The notes: a model not told the origin generated them from the sequence alone. A DNA stretch of 24,964 nucleotides from Prevotella sp. UBA2739 (GCA_002353525.1 DEJV01000014.1:29012-53975); one strand, 5' to 3'; shown: positions 16,871-24,410, numbered from the stretch's first letter. Made by a program: numbers and translations.

Positions 16871-18439
16871 ATGATAAGCAAAATCAATAAAATCATCATG
16901 GGGTCGCTGGCCTGCTTAGGCTTGCTCGTGTTTGCTTCTTGCGGCGACAAGGAGGCCCCAATAGAGAACCTCGAGCCGGCCATCTGTCCCTCGACTATCG
17001 AGTTTAATCTGCCGGACAACCTGAAGCAGCTCATCTATACCGACGAGACGGGCGCCCGTGTGCTGCCGCTCATCAAGGGCGAGCATGTGTCTCTTCCTTA
17101 TACGGTGACTCCAGACAACATCACATTCAACGACGTGGTGTGGACATCCAGCAATCCCGAGATTGCTTCTGTCGACGATCAGGGTAATGTCGACGCACTG
17201 AGTGGCGACGGCATTGGCTACAGCATTGTGCAGGTGGCTCCCCTAGGCATGTTCTCAGGTAGTGGCGTCAACTGCAACCTGAAGGTGCGCGTGTCCAACT
17301 CGCTCATTAAGGCACAGAGCTGCACCGTCACTGTTTCAGGCACAGAGGTATATGCCGGCGAGACGCTGCAGGCCACCGTGTCCATCCTTCCCGAAGAGGC
17401 TACCTATCGCACGGTGAAGTGGAGCAGTTCGAATGAGGCTGCCGCCACTGTCGATGAGAATGGTGTCATCACCGGTCAGAAGACATCGGCCATGCGCACA
17501 CCTGTCACCATCACCGCTACCACACTCGACGGCAGCAATGTCATCGGTACTGCCGAGATCGTAGTACTGCAGATTATCCAGCCGCAGAGCATCAGCATCG
17601 ACCAGAAGTATGCAGCTCCTGGCTACGACTGTGCCATCAACGAGAAGAGTCTTGAACTGGCCTATACCACTGTTCCGGCCGAGTGCACCAAGTCGCTCAT
17701 CGAGTGGACCTCTTCTGATGAGAGCATCGCCACCGTCAGCGGAGGTGTGGTCACCTTCAACCAGTCGGGCAACTTCGGTGAGGTCACCATCAAGGCACGC
17801 TGTCCTGAGACAGGCAATGAGCAGAGCATCAAACTGAACCTCGCTGCAGGTCTCATCCGCGAGACTTATCACAACCCCAACCAGTACTCTTGGTACAATG
17901 CCAAGCAGAGTGGCAACGGCACCGAGTCGTCGCACGTATGGCACGACGGTTACATCACCATCACCACCTACAAGCAGAATGCCACCAACCAGCGCGCCGA
18001 CATTAAGTGTTGGGATGCTCACACCTGGTTCCATGCAGGCAAATATCCTATCTTTGCTTTCCGCATGGACGATGTGAAAGACCTCGGCCATGGCATCACC
18101 AGCCGTAACATCAACATCGACGCTGTAGGTAAGAGTGCCAGCGGTGCTGACTACAAGGCCATCGCCAATGGTAACAATAAGTATCTGCACGACTACAAGT
18201 GCTCCGACGGTTCGCACGTGTTTATCTACGATCTCTCGCAGCAGGCTTGTGGCACAGGTGGACTGATGCCTACCAACGAGACAGTCGACTTTACCATCTT
18301 GCAGATCAAGCATGCTGATATGCGCACGGTGGATCATCAGTTCCAGTACAACCTCTACTGGGTACAGACTTTCAAGTCGATGGCCGACCTCGATGCTTAC
18401 GTGAAGAGTGAGGGACTCTCTTGGGAAGTGCTGAAGTAA
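16871..18439 (+). CDS. Surface lipoprotein with three Ig-like (Big_2-type) domains, putative surface glycan-binding protein
   Basis: A 522-residue lipoprotein. ATG 16871 (MISKINKIIMGS) is preferred over the in-frame ATG at 16844, because it places a normal signal directly before the lipobox (FASC, Cys24) and acidic GDKEAP. Three bacterial Ig-like repeats follow, each with the TW(S)SS(N/D) and (I/A)A(S/T)V signature: VVWTSSNPEIASVDDQG (about 75-105), VKWSSSNEAAATVDENG (about 180-200) and IEWTSSDESIATVSGG (about 275-295). The C-terminal 200 residues (from about 325), rich in Trp and Tyr (NQYSWYNAKQSG, CWDAHTWFHAGKYP), probably form the ligand-binding beta-sandwich. I could not place that part in a named family with confidence. 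Its position after SusD and its architecture of stacked spacer domains plus distal domain fit a SusE/F-like or SGBP role. The ligand is unknown. Confidence 0.8.
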   Translation: MISKINKIIMGSLACLGLLVFASCGDKEAPIENLEPAICPSTIEFNLPDNLKQLIYTDETGARVLPLIKGEHVSLPYTVTPDNITFNDVVWTSSNPEIASVDDQGNVDALSGDGIGYSIVQVAPLGMFSGSGVNCNLKVRVSNSLIKAQSCTVTVSGTEVYAGETLQATVSILPEEATYRTVKWSSSNEAAATVDENGVITGQKTSAMRTPVTITATTLDGSNVIGTAEIVVLQIIQPQSISIDQKYAAPGYDCAINEKSLELAYTTVPAECTKSLIEWTSSDESIATVSGGVVTFNQSGNFGEVTIKARCPETGNEQSIKLNLAAGLIRETYHNPNQYSWYNAKQSGNGTESSHVWHDGYITITTYKQNATNQRADIKCWDAHTWFHAGKYPIFAFRMDDVKDLGHGITSRNINIDAVGKSASGADYKAIANGNNKYLHDYKCSDGSHVFIYDLSQQACGTGGLMPTNETVDFTILQIKHADMRTVDHQFQYNLYWVQTFKSMADLDAYVKSEGLSWEVLK

Positions 18440-18467
18440 TTGATAATTGAAAATTGACAATTGATAA
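18440..18467 (+). repeat. Four tandem heptamers (TTGANAA) directly after the SGBP stop codon
   Basis: Units TTGATAA, TTGAAAA, TTGACAA and TTGATAA start at the base after the TAA stop (18437-18439); a degenerate fifth unit TTAATCG follows. The array fills most of the 39-bp gap to the lyase start at 18479. An open frame reaches back to a TTG at 18461 inside the repeat, but ATG 18479 begins the lipoprotein signal. Confidence 0.8.
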
Positions 18468-18478
18468 TTAATCGAACG

Positions 18479-19867
18479 ATGAATAAGTTTAAGAACATAC
18501 TTTTTGCAGGCTTGGTTTGTTGCGGTATCACCGCAACAGCCACCTCCTGCAGGGAGAACGAATGGGGAACAGTAGACCTCGATATTCCAGAAGACAGCTA
18601 CATACCTGTAAATGCTAATTACACCTTCGCTAATCACTGCGCCATGTTCACCGACGCCGATTTTACTCGCGTGAAGACTGCGCTCGCCAATGGGTCTGCT
18701 GCACAGAAAGTGAAGGATGAGTTCCAGAACCTGAAGAATTCGAAGTACACCTTGCTCAGCTATACCGCCACTCCACAGACCAAGATAGTGCGTGGCGACG
18801 CCACTGGCACGGGCTTCGACAAAGAAAACTATGCCTATGCCATGCGCGACGCAGCGGCCGCTTACCAGATGGCATTGCTGTGGCGCCTTACCGACGATGA
18901 CCGTTATGCGGCTAAGGCTGTAGAGATTCTCAATGCATGGGCTGTTACTTGTAAGGAGATTACCTCCAATGATGCCAATCAGGTGTTGGCTGCAGGTGCC
19001 CAGGGTGCCACTTTTGCCAATGCTGCAGGTATGGTGTACGACTATAGCGGCTGGACTACCTCAAAGCGCGAGGAGTTCAAGGCCTGGCTCGTGAAGGTTT
19101 TTGCCTCGAAGAACAAAAACTTCCTCGACACCCACACTGGCTCTAACGTATGTGCTGAGCACTACTGGTCGAACTGGGATTTGGTCAACATGGCTTCTTA
19201 TTTCTCTATCGGTGTGCTGACAGAGAATTCTGAGATGGTGAACTATGTGGTCAACTATTTCTATCAGGGTGTGGGTAATGGCTGCATCGAACGTCTCATT
19301 CGCGGCACCCATAGCGATCCGCTCGGTACGGGCGAGATCATCTGCCAGAACCAAGAGTCGGGTCGTGACCAGGGCCACTCATCCATGTCGGTCGCTGTCA
19401 CAGCCAACCTGTCACAGATGGCATGGTCGCTCTATCAGGCTAACCCCACTGTGAAGGAACTCGACTTCTTTTCTGCCAACGACAATGCCATCATGAAGAT
19501 GGGCGAGTATGTGGCTCTGTTCAATCTGCGCTCTGGCAACGACAACAAGAATGCCTCAGGCTCATGGCTTGTTTCGGCTTCTCAGATGCCTTTCGAGAAG
19601 TTTGAGTATTGCATCAATTGCTCTTGTCGCGACAAGAATCATGGTGCTACCCAAACACAGGCTGCCGACGACAGTGGACGTGGCAGCATTCGTCCGGGAT
19701 GGGAGATTCTGTTGTCACACTATAAGAATGTGTCGGGTCATAAGTACATTGAGCAGATGGCCAACAAGATTCGTCCGGAAGGCGGTTCGGGTGAACCCGA
19801 GATGCGCTACGGCGACAATTCAGGTGCTTTCGACCAGCTGGGCTGGTGCACGCTGATGCTCTATTAA
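18479..19867 (+). CDS. Alginate-lyase-superfamily polysaccharide lyase lipoprotein (PL38-like)
   Basis: A 462-residue lipoprotein with lipobox TATSC (Cys24) and acidic RENE after it, so probably on the cell surface. Residues about 55-360 look like the alpha/alpha-barrel of the alginate-lyase superfamily (YAYAMRDAAAAYQMALLWRL, DDRYAAKAVEILNAWA). Candidate catalytic and neutralising residues are Asn223 and His228-Tyr229 in SNVCAEHYWSNWDLVNMAS, and Arg296 and His300 in NQESGRDQGHSSMSVAV. The second motif resembles what I recall of PL38 enzymes, which cleave beta-1,4-glucuronan or alginate by beta-elimination. The C-terminal 100 residues (CRDKNHGATQTQAADDSGRG, RPGWEILLSHYKN) are also alpha-helical in character. 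The last gene of the transport block, it probably makes the initial cut before SusCD uptake. The fold is fairly safe; family and substrate are inference. Confidence 0.72.
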   Translation: MNKFKNILFAGLVCCGITATATSCRENEWGTVDLDIPEDSYIPVNANYTFANHCAMFTDADFTRVKTALANGSAAQKVKDEFQNLKNSKYTLLSYTATPQTKIVRGDATGTGFDKENYAYAMRDAAAAYQMALLWRLTDDDRYAAKAVEILNAWAVTCKEITSNDANQVLAAGAQGATFANAAGMVYDYSGWTTSKREEFKAWLVKVFASKNKNFLDTHTGSNVCAEHYWSNWDLVNMASYFSIGVLTENSEMVNYVVNYFYQGVGNGCIERLIRGTHSDPLGTGEIICQNQESGRDQGHSSMSVAVTANLSQMAWSLYQANPTVKELDFFSANDNAIMKMGEYVALFNLRSGNDNKNASGSWLVSASQMPFEKFEYCINCSCRDKNHGATQTQAADDSGRGSIRPGWEILLSHYKNVSGHKYIEQMANKIRPEGGSGEPEMRYGDNSGAFDQLGWCTLMLY

Positions 19868-19884
19868 AAAATGACAAGCTTTAC

Positions 19885-19991
19885 AAAGTGAGAAGTGAAA
19901 AGTGAGAAGTGACAAGTGTGATTACTCTTAGGGCTTGGCTCAAGTTCAAAAGCAAATCACACTTTTCACTTCTCACTTTTCACTTCTCACT
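19885..19991. repeat. Inverted pair of heptamer arrays (AGTGARA) between convergent genes
   Basis: Five RAAGTGA-type heptamers at 19885-19919 face five complementary units at 19957-19991. Arms 19887-19921 and 19957-19991 match at 34 of 35 positions as reverse complements, with a 35-nt spacer (19922-19956). The RNA from either strand could fold into a very long hairpin, so the element could end transcription of both the PUL and the sulfatase-maturase gene, although there is no classical U-tract. The right array overlaps the stop codon of the maturase gene. Confidence 0.85.
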
Positions 19992-21201
19992 TAAAATTCG
20001 CTTTTCTCTTTTCTCTTCTCACCATTTCCATCACATTGGCAGGGGCACGGTCCTCACGCAGTTCTTGGGCCATGAAGTCCATGTAGGGCGCCACATGTTC
20101 AAAGTACATGCGATAGCCCTCGCACAGATAGTTCAGTGGCGGTTCTCCCTCGGCGCTGGCTATGAGTCGGTTTTTGGGGCATTCGCCATGACAGGCAAAC
20201 TCGTACGGGCATTCCCGGCATCGTCGGGGTAGGGTGCTCTTCAGCCTACGGAAATGGTTTTGCTGCTCGCTGTAGGCTAGCGTGGCGATGGGCTGCTCGT
20301 TGATGTTGCCAAGCTTATGCTGGGGAAATACAAAATGGTCGCATGAATACACGTCGCCGTTGAACTCCATCACCAGTGCATTTCCGCACGAATGCGCCAT
20401 GGAGCAGACACCTGGTTCCACGCCCACCCAGTTGGCCAGGGTGGCATCGAACAGCTGGACGAAATACTCACCTACGTCGTTACGCACCCACTCGTCGAAC
20501 AAGGTACAAAGGAAGCGTCCCCACTGCTGTGGCCTGACACTTTCGTTGGTCACGATTTCGCCTGTTGCAGAGTCGGTGGCGGGTTCAACAATGGGTGTGA
20601 ACTGGATGAAGTGACATCCCATTGAGCGGAAAAACTGATAGAACTCGCGCGGATGATCGGCATTCAGTCGGTTCACCACTGCCATGGCATTCCATTCCAC
20701 TCCATGTTTGTTCAATAGCTCTATGCCGTGCATCACACGGTCAAAAGAGCCATGCCCCTGTCGGTCTCGCCGGTAAGTGTCGTGAAAGCATTGCGGTCCG
20801 TCGATCGAGATGCCCACCAGCCAGTGGTTGTCTTTCAGAAAGCGGCACCACTCGTCGTTGAGCAGCGTGCCATTGGTCTGCAGACAGTTGTCTATCAGGT
20901 GTCCGTTGGCATATTTCTGTTGCAGTTCTAGTGCCTTGCGGTAGAACGACAGCGGGCGTAACAACGTCTCTCCGCCATGCCATGTGAACAGTACCTCACG
21001 TTGCGTCTGTGCCTCAATATACTGTCGGGTGAACTGTTCCAACAGTGCCTCACTCATCAGCTGCTGCCCTTTTCCGCCGTAGAGCAATGCTTTGTCTAGA
21101 TAATAGCAGTAGCGGCAGGCCAGGTTACACCTTGCGCCTGCCGGCTTGAGCATCACGTAGAGCGGATGCGAGAAGGGGGAAAACGTCTGATTACTGCTCA
21201 C
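19987..21201 (-). CDS. Anaerobic sulfatase-maturating enzyme (radical SAM, SPASM domain)
   Basis: A 404-residue cytoplasmic radical-SAM enzyme. The N-terminal CNLACRYC (Cys25, Cys29, Cys32) binds the cluster that cleaves S-adenosylmethionine, preceded by the family phrase YVMLKPAG. FTWHGGETLLR follows, then EWNAMAVVN and HFIQFTPIVE. The C-terminal SPASM cysteines (CSMAHSCGNAL, YSCDHFVFP, CRECPYEFACHGEC) would hold two auxiliary clusters. The enzyme oxidises an active-site Ser or Cys of sulfatases to formylglycine. The start is a GTG (21199-21201) because a stop lies two codons upstream and the next Met is inside the conserved VMLKPAG. The start lies inside an AGTGARA repeat, and the final Lys-stop codons (AAG TGA) also come from a repeat. 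It is 15 bp after the flotillin gene. No sulfatase is in the window. Confidence 0.92.
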   Translation of the reverse strand: MSSNQTFSPFSHPLYVMLKPAGARCNLACRYCYYLDKALLYGGKGQQLMSEALLEQFTRQYIEAQTQREVLFTWHGGETLLRPLSFYRKALELQQKYANGHLIDNCLQTNGTLLNDEWCRFLKDNHWLVGISIDGPQCFHDTYRRDRQGHGSFDRVMHGIELLNKHGVEWNAMAVVNRLNADHPREFYQFFRSMGCHFIQFTPIVEPATDSATGEIVTNESVRPQQWGRFLCTLFDEWVRNDVGEYFVQLFDATLANWVGVEPGVCSMAHSCGNALVMEFNGDVYSCDHFVFPQHKLGNINEQPIATLAYSEQQNHFRRLKSTLPRRCRECPYEFACHGECPKNRLIASAEGEPPLNYLCEGYRMYFEHVAPYMDFMAQELREDRAPANVMEMVRREKRKANFK

Positions 21202-21209
21202 TTTTCACT
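21189..21209 (-). repeat. AGTGARA heptamers at the start of the sulfatase-maturase gene
   Basis: On the - strand AGTGAAA, AGTGAGC and the degenerate AGTAATC run in register from 21209 to 21189. The GTG start codon of the maturase gene is in the second unit. It is the same heptamer family as the arrays at 19885-19991. Confidence 0.55.
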
Positions 21210-21216
21210 GGGCGTA

Positions 21217-22707
21217 TCAGTCCTGCTTTTTCTTGTTGAGTCCTAAGGCTTCGCTGGCCTCATCGTTGAGGTTGATGTTGCGGGTGGTCTTAGCCTCCAG
21301 CGAGCCAGCCTTCATGATTTCAGCCATGTCGACACCCGTGGCCGACTTCAGCACGTCGAAGGCCTGCTTGATGGCGATGGGCACGTTGCCGCTAAGGGCG
21401 GACACCCCCTGTCCGTCACTGCTGTAGATGTTCACGTCCTTGATGGCCGAGATAGGTTTGGCCACATTCTCGGCTATCTGCGGCAGAATCTCGATCATCA
21501 TCTGTGCAATGGCGGCATTGTTGTATTTCTTATAAGCCTCGGCCTTTTTGTCCATGGCCAGCGCCTCGGCTTCACCTTTCTTTTGTATGGCGTAAGCCTC
21601 GGCCTCTCCCTTAGCCTTGATACCCATAGCCTCCTGCTCCAGCCGGTAGCGGGCGGCATCACTCTCGGCATTCTGGGCCAGGGCGCGTTGCTCGGCCTCA
21701 TACTTCTGTGCCTCGGCCACGCGTTTGCGCTGCTCCAGGTCGGCTGCAGCGTCAATCTCTACCTTATATTTATCAGCATCGGCCTTTTTCTCAATCTCGG
21801 CCACGAGCATGTTTTGTTTGATTTCGATTTGCTCTTTCGAGAGGATTTGCTCACGACGAGTCTTTTCAATCTGTGCCTCCACAGTCTTGATGTTGATGGT
21901 CTTCTGCTGTTCCTGCTGCTGAATGGCATAGGCAGCGTCGGCGTCAGCCTGTGCGGTGTCGGCCTGCTGTTTCAGCGAGGCACGTTTCAGGGCCAGGTCG
22001 TTGTTCTTAATGGCGATGGCAGTATCGGCATCGACGCGGGCGTCGTTGGCTTCTTTGTCGGCATGGGCCACCTGAATCTTCACGTCGCGCTCGGCATTGG
22101 CACGGTTGATCGATGCGTCTTTCTTAATCTTGGCCGTATTGTCGGCACCCAGATCGTGGATGAGTCCTTCCTTGTCGGTGACATTCTGAATGTTGCACGA
22201 GATGATTTCGATGCCCAGCTTGCTCATGTCGGGCGAGGCCTTCTGCATCACCTGGTCGGAGAATCCGTCACGGTCGGTGTTCAGCGAACGCAAGTCCAGC
22301 GTACCGATAATCTCACGCATGTTACCCTGCAGTGAGTCTTTCAACTGGTCGGCAATCATGGGTGGCGTCATGTTAAGGAAGTTTTTGGCAGCCAGCCGGG
22401 TGCCTTCGGCATTGGGCATGACCCGTATTTTGGCCACAGCGTCAACATCCACATTGATGAAGTCGTTGGTGGGCACACTCTCTTCCGTCTTGATGTCGAC
22501 GGTGATTTGTCCGAGATAGACTTTATCGAGTCGCTCGAAAAACGGCACACGGATGCCTCCGGAACCGATGAGCACGCGCGGTTCACGGCTGATGCCCGAT
22601 ATGATAAAAGCATATGAGGGCGGAGCCTTCACGTAAGATACGAGGATGAACAGTACAAGTAGGATGAGAATCACTACTACTAACAGGATAATGGTGTTTG
22701 TTTCCAT
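21217..22707 (-). CDS. Flotillin-like SPFH-domain membrane protein
   Basis: A 496-residue scaffold protein of membrane microdomains. One N-terminal transmembrane helix (residues about 6-26, IILLVVVILILLVLFILVSY) is followed by the SPFH domain (about 35-200: FIISGISREPRVLIGSGGIR, VDVDAVAKIRV, LGIEIISCNIQNVTD). A long coiled coil rich in Ala, Glu, Gln and Lys runs from about 205 to 400 (repeats such as AKGEAEAYAIQKKGEAEALA). A flotillin C-terminal part (MMIEILPQIAENVAKPISAI) and a charged end NKKKQD follow. The order is that of FloT/YqiK-type flotillins. No NfeD-type partner is next to it. It is probably co-transcribed with the maturase gene 15 bp downstream; a link in function is not evident. 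Confidence 0.92.
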   Translation of the reverse strand: METNTIILLVVVILILLVLFILVSYVKAPPSYAFIISGISREPRVLIGSGGIRVPFFERLDKVYLGQITVDIKTEESVPTNDFINVDVDAVAKIRVMPNAEGTRLAAKNFLNMTPPMIADQLKDSLQGNMREIIGTLDLRSLNTDRDGFSDQVMQKASPDMSKLGIEIISCNIQNVTDKEGLIHDLGADNTAKIKKDASINRANAERDVKIQVAHADKEANDARVDADTAIAIKNNDLALKRASLKQQADTAQADADAAYAIQQQEQQKTINIKTVEAQIEKTRREQILSKEQIEIKQNMLVAEIEKKADADKYKVEIDAAADLEQRKRVAEAQKYEAEQRALAQNAESDAARYRLEQEAMGIKAKGEAEAYAIQKKGEAEALAMDKKAEAYKKYNNAAIAQMMIEILPQIAENVAKPISAIKDVNIYSSDGQGVSALSGNVPIAIKQAFDVLKSATGVDMAEIMKAGSLEAKTTRNINLNDEASEALGLNKKKQD

Positions 22708-22742
22708 ATGACACAGATGATAGAGTTAATACTAAAACGCGA

Positions 22743-22774
22743 TATCGCCAACAACCCGAAAGCTGTTGGCGATA
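22743..22774. repeat. 11-bp inverted repeat in the flotillin leader
   Basis: TATCGCCAACA (22743-22753) and TGTTGGCGATA (22764-22774) are perfect complements with a 10-nt loop. It lies directly downstream of the -7 box at 22775-22782, so it would form a hairpin at the very 5' end of the flotillin mRNA. It is also 70-100 bp past the PL22 stop and could end that transcript, but the T-run after it is poor (GCGTTTTAG). Confidence 0.6.
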
Positions 22775-22782
22775 CAAAGATA
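22775..22782 (-). promoter_or_regulatory. Possible -7 promoter box for the flotillin gene
   Basis: CAAAGATA on the + strand reads TATCTTTG on the - strand, a full TAnnTTTG match, 68 bp upstream of the flotillin ATG. No TTG occurs at the expected -33 distance, so the promoter is weaker or depends on an activator. The downstream inverted repeat begins one base after the box. Confidence 0.45.
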
Positions 22783-22843
22783 GTAAAAATTTTCGTTGGC
22801 TGTTACCTCTTGGCACTATTTTTTTGTATGCGAGATGCTTGTT

Positions 22844-24076
22844 TTACAGTTCTACGGCATATACATTCTCTACACCCTCGAAGTTGGCGCGGAAGATGAT
22901 CCAGCGCTGGTCGGGCGAGAAGTGGATGTTGGGCTCCAGGTTGTAGTTGTGGTTTTTCATGTTCACCAGCCGTGTGCTCTTCAGCCGTGGTCCGTCGTAT
23001 TCGAACTTGTATATCCACTGTCCTTCGGGCGAATGGGCCACCGATGTTTTTGAGCCGCCATCGCCAGCCAGTAGTTTCTCGTCCCACGACGACACGTAGT
23101 GTACCGACCACTCGCGGCGCGTCAGCTCGTAGTCTTGCTCTACGCCCGTATAGACATTCGTCTTCCCCACGAAGAATGTCTCACCACGTGGTTTTTGCAG
23201 GTCGAAGTAGATGTGCTTGCCATCGGCGCCCCACCACTCATGACCAGCAATCTCACGGTACATAGTGCGGCGGTGGATAAGCTGGGGCTTATTGCGCTTC
23301 ACCACGTCGATGGTCCAGATGCGGTCCACCTCATGCCACGGTCCTTCATGGCAGAACATCAGCAGGGTGGGGTCGGTGGGCGAGAATTGCAAGTGGTTGA
23401 GCCATGCCCGTTCGCTGTAGATGGTGTCTACGATGCCAGTGCGTGTGTCGAGCGTGAAGATGGTCTTCTTCAGCCGGGCTTTAAAAATAAGGTTAAAGAA
23501 GTCGCCTTTCCTTGGGTGCTCGCGCAGAATCTCGCGTTCTTTCGGGTCATCCAGCTTGCCGGCCAGCAGTGTGCCGTCGGCATTCACTGTGATGATGTCG
23601 CCCCTGAGTGCCTGTGGCATAATGGCGATGGTGCGTCGCTGCAGGTTGTCGGTGTTCATGGCATACACCGTGTCGCCGTGCTGATAGAAAATCTCGTGTG
23701 TCTTGGGGCACACAATCTCTGTGCTTACGTTGAACGGCTCGTTGGTGATTTGACGTATCTTCAGTGTCGAGAGGTCCACGGCATACATCTGTATGCGGTC
23801 GGCAGGACCGCCGTTGTGCACCATGTCGTTGCCCATGTATGCTTTATCGCCTCCTTTGAAGATCATCTCGTTGCCGACAAAAGGGTTGTTGTGGAAGTAG
23901 AAACTGGAGTTCCGTCCGGCGCGCCGTGTGAGTTTCATCACGCGGTGACCAGTATCTTTGTCAATCCATTCGTCGGGCATTGTCTGTCCGCCCGTTTCCA
24001 TCACCGGCACCTGTTGTGCCATGGTCGTTGCCGATGCCGCCATCAGCATCAGCAGTGCAATCAGTTTTCTTTTCAT
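22844..24076 (-). CDS. Oligogalacturonate lyase (PL22-like), secreted
   Basis: A 410-residue lyase of the seven-bladed-propeller family PL22, which cuts short oligogalacturonides from pectin into unsaturated uronates, using a divalent metal. The ATG at 24076 begins a clear signal peptide (KLIALLMLMAASATTMAQ); an open frame continues to 24235, but that part is arginine-rich and antisense-like. Family features are TGHRVMKLTRRAGRNSSFYF near the N-terminus, VCPKTHEIFYQ, WLNHLQFSPTDPTLLMFCHE, His279 in AGHEWWGADGKHIYFD, and His385 in LEPNIHFSPDQRWIIFRANF. The histidines are probable metal ligands or base. Its start overlaps the stop of the DUF4298 gene by 4 bp. Most PL22 enzymes are cytoplasmic or periplasmic, and the signal suggests periplasm here. 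No other pectin genes are in the window. Confidence 0.88.
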   Translation of the reverse strand: MKRKLIALLMLMAASATTMAQQVPVMETGGQTMPDEWIDKDTGHRVMKLTRRAGRNSSFYFHNNPFVGNEMIFKGGDKAYMGNDMVHNGGPADRIQMYAVDLSTLKIRQITNEPFNVSTEIVCPKTHEIFYQHGDTVYAMNTDNLQRRTIAIMPQALRGDIITVNADGTLLAGKLDDPKEREILREHPRKGDFFNLIFKARLKKTIFTLDTRTGIVDTIYSERAWLNHLQFSPTDPTLLMFCHEGPWHEVDRIWTIDVVKRNKPQLIHRRTMYREIAGHEWWGADGKHIYFDLQKPRGETFFVGKTNVYTGVEQDYELTRREWSVHYVSSWDEKLLAGDGGSKTSVAHSPEGQWIYKFEYDGPRLKSTRLVNMKNHNYNLEPNIHFSPDQRWIIFRANFEGVENVYAVEL

Positions 24077-24381
24077 TGTGTTAGTTGTTGTGTGGTTTCT
24101 ATTATCTCCTTCATGCGTTCGTTCAGTTCGCGGCAGAGGGCAAGGGCGTTCCATGCGCCGTCTTCCGACAGTACGCCTCGTTTCAGGTCTTGGGGCAGCC
24201 GTCCTGCCTCGTCGTCGGCAAAGTCTTTTTTCCATTCGTCGCTGCCATAATAGTCTTCCAGTGCTTTCACGGCCTCTTGAGCCTGTTCATACTGGTCGAG
24301 CGCGGCCTCGAGTTGGTGGGCAGCGTTGTTCACTTGGTTGAGCATTTGCTCCATTTGTTCTATTCGTTCGGTTTGTTTCAT
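24073..24381 (-). CDS. DUF4298 family small protein
   Basis: A 102-residue protein of unknown function. The first 45 residues are a helical, Glu/Gln-rich probable coiled coil (RIEQMEQMLNQVNNAAHQLE). The middle carries the DUF4298 signature YYGSDEWKKDFADDEAGRLP followed by QDLKRGVLSEDG. There is no signal or membrane segment. The frame allows a start at 24399 (MQLFTT...), but the promoter at 24411-24440 would leave only about 5 nt of leader, so ATG 24381 (MKQTERIEQ) is preferred. The TGA stop overlaps the PL22 ATG (ATGA), suggesting translational coupling. Function is unknown. Confidence 0.82.
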   Translation of the reverse strand: MKQTERIEQMEQMLNQVNNAAHQLEAALDQYEQAQEAVKALEDYYGSDEWKKDFADDEAGRLPQDLKRGVLSEDGAWNALALCRELNERMKEIIETTQQLTQ

Positions 24382-24410
24382 GGTGGTAAATAGTTGCATG
24401 GTTTGTTTTG

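Noticed and set aside
17336..18637. A 433-codon - strand open frame
   Set aside because: It crosses the end of the Ig-like lipoprotein gene, the heptamer array and the start of the lyase gene, all supported on the + strand.
19885..19991. CRISPR array
   Set aside because: Units are 7 bp and contiguous, without spacers between them; the two arms are inverted, and no cas genes are near.
19987..21201. A sulfated substrate for the PUL because of the adjacent maturase
   Set aside because: The maturase is on the opposite strand, in a unit with flotillin, beyond a probable terminator, and no sulfatase gene is in the PUL.
22844..24076. PL22 as part of the same PUL, making the substrate pectin
   Set aside because: It has its own operon and promoter on the other strand and is separated by two unrelated genes. 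No pectin backbone enzymes are in the PUL.
24077..24235. N-terminal extension of PL22 to an upstream ATG
   Set aside because: The extra 53 residues are Arg-rich, overlap the DUF4298 gene in another frame, and would bury the signal peptide. The ATGA overlap supports 24076.
23099..24250. A 383-codon + strand open frame
   Set aside because: Opposite PL22, whose motifs and signal peptide are clear on the - strand.
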